In this document: positions 44,974-57,065 of the stretch, one piece after another
How positions within the stretch are numbered: position 1 is the first letter of the stretch
How the letters are laid out: every line of letters begins with the position of its first letter
From: Gordionus sp. m RMFG-2023
Lineage: Eukaryota; Nematomorpha; Gordioida; Chordodea; Parachordodidae
Direction of reading: 5' to 3'
Length of the DNA stretch: 64,000 nt
NCBI RefSeq assembly: GCF_954871325.1
Contig: NC_088777.1
Location: 35,007,366 to 35,071,365 of the forward strand
The notes under the pieces: generated by a model
What the model was told of the DNA's origin: nothing
The model's database searches: none
The model's input: the letters and a program-made list of their open reading frames with translations, nothing else
Translations under genes and position numbers: made by a program

Positions 44974-47865
44974 ACATTTCCGATAAAATTATATTATTAA
45001 AAATTAGAAAAGGGGTTCAATATTTAAGAGAACAGGCAAATTTCCTATGAAGAAGAAAATTTTCCATCCCAATGGCTACGCGCATAGCGTGAGTATTGAA
45101 TTATTCTTTGATTTAACAGGCAAGTAATTTGTATATACTTCTTCCATAGCTGCATTAATGATAACCATCTAGTTGGAAAATTTTGTAGAAATTATGACAA
45201 TTAATATCTGAAAATACATCATTTTCCTTAAAACGGACACCTTGTTTGTGAATCTGCTAAATTCATAACATTTCATATCAACTATTTCTATGGCTTATCA
45301 CGTTCTGCATTATGAATTATATGAAACAGGCACCAATCTGTATTTATTCATAACTAATGATTGAATTATTACACAGGCTTTTCCCCAAATTCACTCGCGC
45401 TAGCATAAAAGGCTGTTATATTTGCAAGTGAACTGTTAGAATTTTCAAAGCTCTAAACAAGCATAAATGTAAATGATTAAATCTTTTGAAGTTTATTTAA
45501 AATACCTCCTTCTTTTTTTATTATGAAGCAGAATTATTGGGAATATTTTAGTATTTCCATTATTTGATGATACGTTAATAAAGAAAATGCATGATTCCTC
45601 TAAGATGTACCTCATAGTTTTAGGACCTATAATATTTAATAATATTTTTGAGGCTCCACATTATATGTTTTTGGTTATTTTTGAACAAGAAGGGGAATAG
45701 ACTATAAATCTGTAGATAAATAACTAAGCGAATGCTTTTGTATGATTGATATATGTCGCAGTATTATCATTAAATTATTGCTTTTAAAGTAGGGTTGGAT
45801 ATTATTTGATGATTATTTTTTAAACTGGATATATGTTTTTGCCTTATTGAATGTTTTACATATTGGACTCCTCCATGGCTGCTATTTAATTTTATGAGGC
45901 ATATTATATAAATTGCATTTAAATTAAAAATTGTAAAAATAAAAATCGGAAGAAAGTTTATTTTTTTTATAAAAAATCTGGATAAAGCTTAAAAAATCGG
46001 GAGAAAGCATAAATTAATAATCGGCCTATCCTGGCGTAATCAAGAGTAGAAAATCGTGAGATCTGACAAACCTGATGTTAACATATATACGATATATAAT
46101 ATTAAACACTGTCAATTTCAATCAATTTTGTCAAAACCTGGAAATACATTTAATTTATATCAGGTTTTAAATAAATCTATTGAAGAAAACACAAAGGTTT
46201 ATGGCAGAAACTGTCTGAATTTTATAGGGTAGGTAATCTGGACATACTGGAATACATTTCCGATAAAATAATTTTAATTTAAAAATCGTCCACAATAAAT
46301 GATATAAATTTGAGAGATCCCGAATCCCAATGGACCACCCGACATATATAACAATTTCGAGGATTATCAATTAACTATATTATGTGCTTATTCGTTTTTC
46401 GAAAAATAAATCTGCTTCCGTTTGAATGAAAGTCAAGTTTTTATTGGTTTATATTTCTATACCTTTTGGAAATATAGCATAGTTTTCAATTTTTTTTTTG
46501 TAAATCTTATTACTCATTGGAATTAAATAAATCTTTAGGTATATATTTATAATGAATTATTAAATCATATTGACATGGACTTTCTATTAATAATAACGTA
46601 ATATTAGCGCTCAAAATTATTTTGGAAATTTTTTAAAATAATGATGTCATTTCATATTTTTTAATTTTTTTAGATATTTTATTAGCTTAGAAAATGATTG
46701 CAGATAGATCTTCTTTTATAACCTTTATAATAGAATAAACTTATAAAAATGGCTACAAATTTAAATAAAATATTTCTTTAAAGCTATCTATATAGAATAA
46801 AATCCAAAAATATAGAATATTAAAATGAAGATGTACCGCGATGGATGCAAAGATTAACGTCCGTAAGATCTAATTGATCTCTATATTGAAGCGCTTCACC
46901 TTATAATTGATCGAATTATAAATAGTTTGAAATATATGCATCCGATCTGTTTTTATAAAATAAAATATCATAAGTATTTCTGAAAAGGCCTTAGATAAAG
47001 TAGCACAATCACGAACGTACGTTATCCAGTGTCAAATTACGAGATGATTTTTTTTCTTAATTTGACCGAAGATTTAATAATTGGGTTAAATTAAAATGAT
47101 GACGATATTTTAAGTAATGAGAATCTAAGTAACACAAGATAATAATTAATAGCAATAACTTTTAATGAAAAGAAATGTAATCCAAAATTATGAGATTTCC
47201 AGGGATATAATATGAAAACAACTACATACACTAATATATTCTTTATTTTGGAATATATTTTGACATTAGGAATTGCGCAAATGAAGTGAAAAACGTTTAT
47301 TGAATTAAAAATGATAAAAAATAGGCTGAAGACAAATATCGGACATAATAAATTGGAGGTATTTTTATTCATGTCCAATGAAAGAAAATTGCTATCAAAC
47401 TAGAATTTTCTTTATTTGCCCAAAGTTTGAAATTTGAAGGGAATGCGAGATTTATTAACTTAAAAATTATTTCATATTCTTTTAATATTTATTTGCAATA
47501 TACTGATTATATATGTGCAATAATTTTATATGTAAAATAACGAATGAATGATTTAATATATGCAAAGGGCCATGGCGAGCTAACAATTTTAGCGGACCTA
47601 TTTGTCCTCATCGCGCCCATACAAAGCCTCTTCTGTTTATTAAAAATGTAATAGTATCTAGTCTAATAATTAGTTTTTAAAATATAATATAATTCGTTTT
47701 TTTTATTGTACATTATAATAATCTGATTATAAACAACATGGTTATAACGAAATCAAAAAAAAATTTAGGCAGATTTTATTATTTTTTCTTTATTAAAACC
47801 CACGATTTTTAGACAGAAAATTGTTCAACTAAAAAAACCTTTAACAAGAATCACATCAGCAGATT
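44974..47865. other. Non-coding stretch with repeat fragments
   Basis: Contains the resumed host MITE (44966-45030), a lone end of a CAGGTTTGTCAGAT element at about 45960-46077, and another TGTTAGCGGC-family fragment at 46150-46290 ('actgtctgaattttataggg', 'acatactggaatacatttcc'). No coding sequence is supported; the 95-residue minus-strand frame at 47091-47378 is hydrophobic low-complexity translation. Confidence 0.45.
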
Positions 47866-48122
47866 GAGATAGGGTCTAAATCGCTAAAAATTGAAACTCT
47901 TGCTTATATCTTTCAGAAAAATTTTAAAGTAAATTTAAAATTAATAATATATTAATAGACGCTAGGGAAGTAAACACCTTTTCGCTAAATGGAGGAAATA
48001 TCACAATTTGATTCCCAAATTGGAAGCAAGTTTACTTACCTGGCATCTAATTTGAATTTACTTAAATTTTTTTATAGAAGATATAAGCAAGATTCTCAAT
48101 TTTTAGCGATTTAGAAGGGATG
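47866..48122. mobile_element. MITE-like inverted repeat with TCTAAATCGCTAAAAATTGA arms
   Basis: The left arm 'tctaaatcgctaaaaattga' ... 'cttgcttatatcttt' (47875 on) recurs inverted at 48060-48115. Inner arms also pair: 'gaagtaaacacc' against 'caagtttacttacc'. The total is about 255 bp with a short loop. No target duplication was assigned. Confidence 0.65.
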
Positions 48123-51100
48123 TAGCAGATAGGTTATCAATAAAGATGACAAATAAATGTCACTAAAAACATCAAGTTAGGAATTTTTGTTGAAATAACA
48201 GGAATTCGTTTTATCCGAATCAAAAATTCTTTATTTGAATTGAATATCTTTATTCGTATTCGAACAAACTAATTCACTATTCATATTGGGTATTTCAATT
48301 AGAATTATATTATAATATATGCCTATCTTAGAGTAAAAATTTAACAAATTTGATACTATTTTATTATAAAATAATTTTTTTTTAAATTAACAAACAAAAA
48401 CTATTCTTATTTTGTTTATTAAAAAATCAATAATATATAATTTCTTTCTGAAGATACTATTATTCTACATTTAATATTATAAATTTTAATGTTTTTTACG
48501 AGATATTATATTAGTTTTATTTTATAAATACATTAAAAATCATTTTATATCTCTTCCAAGGGATATTTATACCGACAAAAGAGTGCTTTGACTTCAAAGA
48601 AAAATAATATAGGCGCAAGGCGGCATTTAATAGAAAAATTCTTTGATCTTATTTTTTTTAATGCTCATTCTCTTTGATAATAAAATTTATTTTTTTTATA
48701 TAATTTTTTAAAAAAATTAATAAATAATAGTTTTTTTAAAATGAATTTATTTTTATTATAATGTGTTTTTTTTGAAGATAATTTATTCTCCTATTTACAT
48801 ATTTTAAAAAAATCGTTTTGTTTATTTTGTATTTTGTAAAGGTTTTTATAATTTTTTAAATCATTATTCAGAAATAAATAATTATATGACCATCTTTGCC
48901 CTCCCTCCCTCCGCCTAAAAAAACAAACACTTTTATTAATATTAAAATTAATCTTGATTATAAATCTAAAAGTAATTTTAAAAAGTATAGTATTTGATTT
49001 ATAAAATACATAATTACAATTAGAATAATAATAGTGTTATTTTGGTAGGAGGGCATATTAATCCAATGACATATATGTCATCTCATTGTATAATATGTCG
49101 AGAGAAGAACCTAAGCTAGAAAAGCTGTTACTAATTTTTTAAAACCTAAAAATAAATAAATAATTAGATTATATTTATCCAAACGAAACAAGTATTTTAG
49201 TGCATAAATTCTAAAAAAAATTTTGACCACATAATAAAAAAAATAAAACAGTAAAAATGCTACCATAAAAACGGAAATTAGGAAAAAAAATTTAATAAAA
49301 AAAATTCCTATTTAATTGGAAAGTCGGAACTCCTTTGATCCCTTAGTAAAATATATCATAAATTTATGAAATTTATTAACTATATTTCATACAAATTATA
49401 AAATGGTTCTTTTGAAGCTAATATTTAGTTTATAGAAGACCACATTTAATTTTATATAAAAATTTATTTTTTCTATAATTTCATTCAAGTATATAAAATT
49501 AAATTGTATAATACCACTAAAATAATATTTAAAAAATATATTATATGTATGTGAATAAAAAAGTCTTATTACATTTTGCCGACATTATATAGTAATTAAA
49601 TTAATATTATATTATCTATATAAAATATTAATTTTTAGTTGTATATTAGCAATATTAAAGTATAATTACATTTTACTTTAATAAAAACTGTTTTATTTTT
49701 CTATAACAATTATAATTAATAAAGAAATATTTTTTTATTACATTTCTGCAAATTTAATTCAATTTTAATTTTTGCAAAAAAAAATAAAAATCGTTTTGGA
49801 AAAATTATGTTAAAATCGAATATTTAATCGTTTATATAATTATAATATAAATATAATAAAAATAATATAAACATACCATTATGATTTCAAGATTATAAAA
49901 TTTTTCTTTACTTTTTTTAGTTAAAACTTAAAAGTTCGAATTATAAAATTTATCATAATTCATTCACATAAACAAAATTTATAATAAATTAATTATCGTT
50001 GAAAAGTAAAACGCTCAGGGTCTTATAGTCAAAATTAAGATATTAGAATCTCACAAGAAGAATAATTTTTTACAATTTACATTTGATTCGAACCGAAACT
50101 TATAAATCTAATTGGATTCTTATTATTGATAATGTTGAAAAATTCATTCCCAATCTAATAGAGGATAATATAATATAGGTAAATTATATAAATTATGATA
50201 GGTTATTTGATGATTTTGGTATAACCGGGATATATTCATATTTTTTATACAAGATTTTCCTGAATGGGTTGGGGGGGGGGCTTTGGAGATGGCCTTTCTC
50301 ATAAATTTTATTTGAGAGCTTAGGCTTTTCAGGCCTAAAATTTAATAATTTACTTTTAGTTTTATCTTTAAATTTTTTTTTAATTCTTAAGATATTTCGA
50401 TTCGTTTCAATTATGGTATAATTATTTTTGAAAGTTATTAAATTGTACTTAGTTATTCAAAAATTATTGCTTATTTATAATATTTATTTTATTCATCTTT
50501 GGAGCAATCGGTGAGGCAGGGTTTAGGGATATCCATTTTTACCAAACAATATTGAATTTTGCACATTTTTTTACTGGGAGTTCCCTGTTCCCCTGCATTG
50601 GACTTAAATTATATCCATTATCCATAATCTGAACTGATTAGGCATTTTAATTAATGTCTTCCTTCATAAAATATATTACAAGCCGGTCAGGACAACTTGT
50701 ACAAAATTATTTTACGGGGCATGCCAAAATTTTTTTATAACTGGCCTAAAAATTTATTTGGCCAGGTCGCGCTAATCTCTAGTATATTGTGTCCTAGAGG
50801 TTTAGCAAATATAGGGTTATAAGATATTCGTAAGGGGTCGGAGCTTTTAAATAACTTTTAAATATAGATTTTAGGCCTTTTTGAAAGCTTTTGTTCAAAA
50901 TATTTATTTTTTATTTTTTAAAAAAAAATTGGTTTTGCACTTTTTAAAATTTAAAAAAAATTATATACTCAATATTTAAAAATAATATTAACCTCCTATA
51001 TAGTAAGTATATTTAAACATTTTTCATGTTATATTGTGTACTTATGTGTAGGTGTAGAACGGGGAAGGGTGAAAAACATTTGGCCTAAAATATTGTGGCC

Positions 51101-51325
51101 TTCTCTCCGATTAAAGATTTCAGCGACTAGAGAATAACATAGCTAAGTTATAAACAAATATTAATTTTTTATAAGTCTCATTACATATTTCGATCATATT
51201 CATTTTGTAATCTTTTTCACATAGGCTTATTATACTAGATTCGCAATTTTTAAAATGTTTATAATTAAGCCGTCTAGAATATAAATTAGGTATAATGATG
51301 CAATATAACATAGTAAAATATAGAC
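48123..51325. other. A+T-rich gene desert
   Basis: More than 3 kb of A/T-rich DNA without open frames of interest. Features noted: a (CCCT)n patch near 48900, a 10-G run at 50271-50280, and degenerate 'ggcctaaaatt' words at 50320 and 50690-50770. Nothing else is supported. Confidence 0.5.
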
Positions 51326-51392
51326 AATAACCACAAACCTCTCGTTTCAAAGTCGTATGTTTTTTTAAGCATGTTGAATATAATTAAATTTA
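51325..51392 (-). repeat. tRNA-like SINE head, diverged copy
   Basis: Read on the minus strand: 'caacatgcttaaaaaaacat', then 'acgactttgaaacgagaggt' and 'ttgtggtt'. It aligns with the better copy at 54422-54478 on the + strand over ~50 bp. The B-box-like end is cut short. The frame starting here (MKREVCG...) arises from the repeat and is not a gene. Confidence 0.4.
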
Positions 51393-51418
51393 AAATATTA
51401 ATTATTGCCGTTTATTAC

Positions 51419-52174
51419 CATACTAGCTGACGGGGTTGAAGGGTAATTATTAAGTCTGTGTGCATGGTACTAAATATACTTTATTAATAAATTTTATATA
51501 AATATTAAAATTTAGGAGAAAAAGAGGTAAATTGTTGCAATGTATACCGTGAGCATGTATTAGAAATATCAAAATTTAAATTTATTATGGTCTTTGGCGG
51601 GCTTGAGAAAATTTTCCCAATATGGTTTTCAGGTATTTACTTATCTCCAGGCTTGGGAAAAAATTACAAAATTATTATGGGTTGACCAGGTTTGAAAAAA
51701 AAAATTTCAGGCCAATGTCTGGTCCATATTTAAAATTAAAAAATTTTCAAGCATATCTATTTTAAATTTTACCCAATATGATTTCTATCACAAATTTAAA
51801 TTTTATTCTAAATATAAAATTAAATTTAAGATATTGTTATTAAATTACAATAGAAATAAATGGCAAAATTTTGGAAAAGTTGCATGGGACGTGGTTTTTT
51901 GATCAGGTCTAGCTGTGTCTGCAACAAAATTTTGAGGCCAGTGTCTAGCCCATAAAATTCAAAAATTTTGAAGAATCTCTCATTTTAATTTTACCCAATA
52001 TGATTCCTATCACAAATTTAAATTTTGATATTTCTAATACCCTTAATGCTCACGGGTTACATTGCAACAATTTTACCTCTTTTTCTCCTAAATTTTAATC
52101 TAAAGCATATTTAGTACCATATACACAAACTAACTAATTACCCCTCAAGCCCGTCATAGCTAGTATTATATACT
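51419..52174. mobile_element. DNA element with ATACTAGCTGACGGGG ends
   Basis: Left end ATACTAGCTGACGGGGTTGA; right end, reversed, ATACTAGCTATGACGGGCTTGA. Inverted arms extend ~160 bp ('gggtaattattaagtctgtg', 'tttaggagaaaaagaggtaa', 'ttgcaatgta...gagcatg'). The interior consists of ~210-bp repeated units (see 53933-54345). A further copy of its left end starts at 52176 and opens the 600-bp duplication. Confidence 0.65.
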
Positions 52175-53347
52175 AGCTAATAATCTGTCAAGAATGACGG
52201 GGTTGAGGGGTAATTAGTTAACTTGTGTATATGGTTCTAAATATACTTTATTAATATATTTTATAAAAATATTAAAATTTAGGAGAAAAAGAGGTAATTT
52301 GTGAATTACACCTCATAAGATATTCTTAATTTCTGATTCATCTCTTATCGAATAAGGAAGACAAGTATGATGACACATCTTTCTTGATGAGCAAAGTGAA
52401 AAATATAATAACTAAGATACCAGAGCTCCCTTTAGTCGGCATTGCTGAGCTCGTCAAAAATGACGGGGAATGAGAATTTTCTACCTACTTTTATGATAGT
52501 TGTTACCTGTTATTTGAACATAGTATCCAATTTTTATTCTTTATAACCCCCTTCCTCTTAAGGCCAGGTTGTTAAAATATTACTGATCACCTATGCCTAT
52601 TATTTAATATTAAATAAATTCCCAAGCAAGGCCCAAGGCAATAATAATTTTGAAAAAATTTCCCCAAGCTCCAAAAGTTCATAATAATTTTGGTAATTGA
52701 AAACTGGAATAAAATATTTAAAAAATCATAATGAATTCAAAAATACAAGCCCGTCATAGCTAGTATTATATACTAGCTAATAATCTGTCAAGAATGACGG
52801 GGTTGAGGGGTAATTAGTTAACTTGTGTATATGGTTCTAAATATACTTTATTAATATATTTTATAAAAATATTAAAATTTAGGAGAAAAAGAGGTAATTT
52901 GTGAATTACACCTCATAAGATATTCTTAATTTCTGATTCATCTCTTATCGAATAAGGAAGAAAAGTATGATGACACATCTTTCTTGATGAGCAAAGTGAA
53001 AAATATAATAACTAAGATACCAGAGCTCCCTTTAGTCGGCATTGCTGAGCTCGTCAAAAATGACGGGGAATGAGAATTTTCTACCTACTTTTATGATAGT
53101 TGTTACCTGTTATTTGAACATAGTATCCAATTTTTATTCTTTATAACCCCCTTCCTCTTCAGGCCAGGTTGTTAAAATATTACTGATCACCTATGCCTAA
53201 TATTTAATATTAAATAAATTCCCAAGCAAGGCCCAAGGCAATAATAATTTTGAAAAAATTTCCCCAAGCCCCAAAAGTTCATAATAATTTTGGTAATTGA
53301 AAACTGGAATAAAATATTTAAAAAATCATAATGAATTCAAAAATACA
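52146..53347 (+). repeat. 600-bp tandem duplication, ~99% identical
   Basis: 52146-52745 and 52746-53347 are near copies, with only about four single-base differences by eye (for example gacaagtatga / gaaaagtatga and cctcttaagg / cctcttcagg). The unit carries the ATACTAG...TGACGGGG end of the neighbouring element, 'gtaatttgtgaattacacct', and 'gagctcgtcaaaaatgacgg'. Very recent by divergence, or an assembly artefact. Confidence 0.9.
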
Positions 53348-53349
53348 AT

Positions 53350-54360
53350 CAAAATAAGATTTTCATGGGTTTTGAGTTTTTAATCAGGCCGAGCCCAGGC
53401 CTGCAAAAAATTTATTTCAGGTCAATGTCTGATCCATAGTTAATAGTAAAAAAATTCCCAAGCGTCCAAGCTGATAATAATTTTGAAAAATTTTTTCCAT
53501 GCCCAGCCCAATAAAATTTATAAAAATATTTTCCAAACCCAGCCCGACCCACTAATGTTAAAATCCTCAAACCTGGCCAACCCATAATAATTTTATATTT
53601 TTTTTCCCAAGCCTGGAGATAGGTAAATCTCTAAAAACATTATTTTTAATCCCACTCACTACTTCAGATCAATGCCAACCCATTAAGGCTAAAAGTGAAT
53701 ATTATTTTTGAGTAAAAATATATTTAAATTAGCTTTTACCTGAGATCATATTCTGTGTTAAATATTATGCCTAATATCTAATATTAAAAATTCCCAAGCC
53801 AGGTCCATGCACATAATAATGTTGGGAAAATTTTCTCAAGCCCGCCAACCACCATAATAATTTTGGTAGTTGAGAACTGAAATAAAATATATAAAAGTCA
53901 TAATTCATAAAAATACAAGAATATGAAAGTTGCATGGGCCTTGGTTGATCAGGCCTGGCCATGTCTGCAAAAAAAATTTTCAGGCCAATGTCTAACCCAT
54001 TTAAAATCAAAAAATTTTCAAGCATATCTATTTTAAATTTTACCCAATATGATTTCTATCACAAATTTAAATTTTATTCTAAATATAAAATTAATTTAAG
54101 ACATAGTTATTAAATATAGAAATAAATGGCAAAATTTTATAAAGGTTGCATGAGACTTGGTTTTTTGTTTAGGCTTGGCTATGTCTGCAAAAAAAAATTT
54201 TTCAGGCCAATGTCTAGCCCATATTTACAATTAATTTTTTTTAACTCGATATGATTTCTATCACAAATTTAAATTTTATTCTAAATATAAAATTAAATTT
54301 TAGACATTGTTATTAAATTACAATAGAAATAAATGACAAAATTTCAAAAATATCAGCTAT
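53350..54360 (+). repeat. ~210-bp tandem repeat units (GTTGCATGGGCCTTGG)
   Basis: Units begin near 53933 and 54147 with GTTGCATG(G/A)G(C/A)CTTGG, then 'aggccaatgtcta(a/g)cccat', 'acccaatatgatttctatca' and 'aaataaatggcaaaatttt'. The same unit appears at 51680-51885 and 51886-52035, so the array was split by the element ends and the 600-bp duplication. Sequence 53350-53650 holds more degraded pieces ('aggtcaatgtctgatcc'). No protein is encoded. Confidence 0.7.
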
Positions 54361-54421
54361 GCTAACAGCAATTGAGTTGATTAATATAAAATTAATATTT
54401 TAAATGTAATTATAATTCAAG

Positions 54422-54478
54422 TTGGTGCATGCTTAAAGCGTGTACTTTTGAAACGTGAGGTTTGTGGTTCGATGGTGG
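54422..54478 (+). repeat. tRNA-derived SINE head (candidate)
   Basis: The stretch reads AGTTGGTGCATGCTTAAAGC, then GTGTACTTTTGAAACGTGAG, then GTTTGTGGTTCGATGG. This has the layout of a tRNA: a D-arm-like AGTTGGT (A box), an anticodon-arm-like CGTGT...ACGTG pair (with G-U pairs) around CTTTTGA, and GGTTCGA (B box). The acceptor stem cannot be closed, so it is not a tRNA gene. A second copy lies 3 kb away on the opposite strand. SINE assignment is inference. Confidence 0.45.
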
Positions 54479-54639
54479 TAGATGGCAAAAAATTAACATT
54501 ACACTATATAGTCTCCTTAATTTTAACAACGTTAAGATCATACGAAAACGATCATATTTGGATTATGGAGATTATATATAGGATATGTAAATATTATAAA
54601 CGCATAAAAACATCATTTAAAGGGGTTGGTTTATTCTAG

Positions 54640-55917
54640 AGGATATTCCCGTCTATGTAAACGACTAGAATTTATTATTATAACGGAATTTAAGCGACTT
54701 AGTTATCATGATTCAAGTTGTATAGACCTCTATGATCATATCGTATTTTCTAGTATTTATAAAAATTAGGAATGTTATTTGTGGAAATGTAAATTTGTAT
54801 ATTCGGTACTTAAAATTTTTTTTTGGAGGAAGAGGATACCTTAATAATCATGATATTATTATATTAAAAAACATGACCATTCCTACTTCTAATGCTTTAT
54901 TATAATAGAGGGCATTGTTTAATAATACAATAGAATCCATTTTCATTACTCATCACTATATATCAGAGACCTATAGAAATCCAATTTTAAGACCCAGAAT
55001 TAAAGAAAATCCACATTTTTTTTGCCCTGATTTTTATTTTTAGCCTCTTATATTTTAGAAATATTGGAAGCGAAAAATTCTTAGATTAATCATATGATTT
55101 TCTAACTCGTTAAATGATGATTTAAATTTGTTTTTAAAAATTGGTCTGACCCATCTTTGTAATATATTTTTAGGCCTAGCCTAGAATTTGGAATTCATTC
55201 AATACAGGTTCTGCAGGAATTATATATCAACTCCCAATTTTGATTGCTCCTTATAAATTATGAAAGTCTTCATGAGATTATTTGTATTTTATTTTGTAAA
55301 TATCGAAAACATGTAAAACACTTTCATTTATTATCGTTATCAATGTTCTAAACAAATTCTATTTTTTTCAAAATTTGTAAAAAAAAGAAAATCCATAATG
55401 TAAAAAATAGGGATCAAAATCGAACCTCAAACATTAAATCGGCATTAACCGATATTGTTTACAAAACCTAACCGGTACCTAAACTGCTAAAATATTTGTA
55501 CCAGAATATCTAAAAAGGCTGTTTACCGGTTTGTATATTTTCTCCGATTCGGCAATAAATAGTAGACTCAAAATCTAGATATAATTCCCAAAATTTATAA
55601 GTTTAACAATAATAGAAAGATTTTATAATTTATTTGAACCATTCTATCTTGTAAATTAGACTGGGTTATAATAAAAAATTTTTAAATATATTGCCTAAAT
55701 TCTTACTAAAAATATATATAATATTTTCATAATTTAAGAATAATCATGGACATTATTCCGCAATGTCCATGAATTTATGCGTGGAGCATTTTATTTCCCT
55801 AAACATTTGATCCAGGACACTTTGCTCGTTCCACGGAATCATGGAATTTTTTCTTACATCTGATAGATTTTTGATTTCTTTTAAAGATTTTTACCAATAG
55901 ATCATATAATTCTTAAA
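54640..55917. other. Non-coding stretch
   Basis: A/T-rich, no gene supported. Around 55010-55200 and 55400-55560 there are pieces of degenerate transposon ends ('gcctagcctagaatttgg', 'gggatcaaaatcgaacctc', 'accggtacctaaactg') without a recognisable partner. Confidence 0.4.
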
Positions 55918-56012
55918 ATTGATAATATTCTAATAAATTGAGTTCTTAAAATTGATAATATTTAAATTAATTGAGTTCTTAAAATTGATAATATTCTAAT
56001 TAATTGGGTGGC
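55918..56012 (+). repeat. Tandem repeat, 33-34-bp unit, three copies
   Basis: Three units read 'ttcttaaaattgataatatt' followed by 'ctaataaattgag', 'taaattaattgag' and 'ctaattaattggg'. Very little divergence. Confidence 0.85.
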
Positions 56013-56764
56013 AACGTAGTATATAAATATCATTTTCCAACAGATGATTTGATTATTACCTTTAATTGCTTCTTTCTATAACCTTTGTTTTAATCGATAA
56101 CGCGAGGGAGAGGGGGAAATCACGGATTGACTCTAGTAACATAAATAAATGGATGAATTTATTAGAACCATTTGTTATTTTGAAATTGATATTTTGTCTT
56201 TATTTTTTGCCTTTATTTTTTGCCATCTAGAATGGTATTTGACCCCATCTTTTTGTAAAGATAATTTTAATTTTACAGAGATCTTTAGAGGTCAAACTAA
56301 CCCGCCCGCCGTATTTGATTTTTTTTGCACAGCTTGGTTTTGAAATTTTTAAACCCCGCTTAGACCACGATTTTTGAAAGTGGTCATTTGTATTTATAGA
56401 TTATTTCAAAAAGGAAATCATGAGCAGTAAATAGATATTAAATGGTACATTATGTTTCCAAATGGCTAATTATTCGAATTTATTTCGAAAAAATCGGTTC
56501 AGTCTTTTTTTGTAAAAAATATTTGTAGGCTCAAACCGAACTGCCTTTGCAATTTTTTATTAATCAGGACCTGCTAGTTTCCGATTTTTTTCATAAACAA
56601 ATAATTCTTATAGATTTTGTTACAATGTGTATTAAATAATTTAATTCTGAGTGATTTTAGTATTTTTTATTCGCTTCGATCATATCCACTTCATTCATTT
56701 AATAAAAGTTAAAGACACCAAATTGCCTGTCAAATTGTTCTTTTTGAATTATAAAAATCATTTA
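56013..56764. other. Non-coding stretch
   Basis: A weakly less A/T-biased stretch with open frames at 56149-56343 and 56651-56851, both with A/T-rich composition and no recognisable motif. The second runs into the PIF/Harbinger MITE and is not a gene. Confidence 0.4.
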
Positions 56765-57065
56765 GGCTGCATTCAAAGTGGAGACGGATCCGTTTTTACA
56801 TCCGTTCCGTCAAAAGTCAATCTCATTAAAAATGATATATATATATATTGATTTTCATTTTTAAAAAATTATAAGTAACGTTATAACGCTTTATATAATT
56901 TGCCGCATCAAAAAGTCAAAATGTTTTGACTTCAAAATTTGCCGGATCCGTTTTAAGACGGAAGGTATCGGAACGGACGCACTTTGAACAAATATATCAT
57001 TTTTAATGAGATTGACTTTCTGAACGGATGTAAAAAACGGATCCGTCTCCACTTTGAATGCAGCC
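56765..57065. mobile_element. PIF/Harbinger-type MITE
   Basis: This 301-bp element begins GGCTGCATTCAAAGTGGAGA and its right end is the exact inverse for these 20 bases. Terminal inverted repeats extend ~80 bp ('cggatccgttttttacatcc', 'aagtcaatctcattaaaaat') with one or two differences. It is flanked by TTA on both sides (56762-56764, 57066-57068), the 3-bp duplication typical of PIF/Harbinger. It has no coding capacity; the small frames on both strands are the arms read through. Confidence 0.85.

Noticed and set aside
54422-54478. Functional tRNA gene
   Set aside because: A- and B-box-like words are present, but no acceptor stem can be closed and the anticodon loop is irregular.
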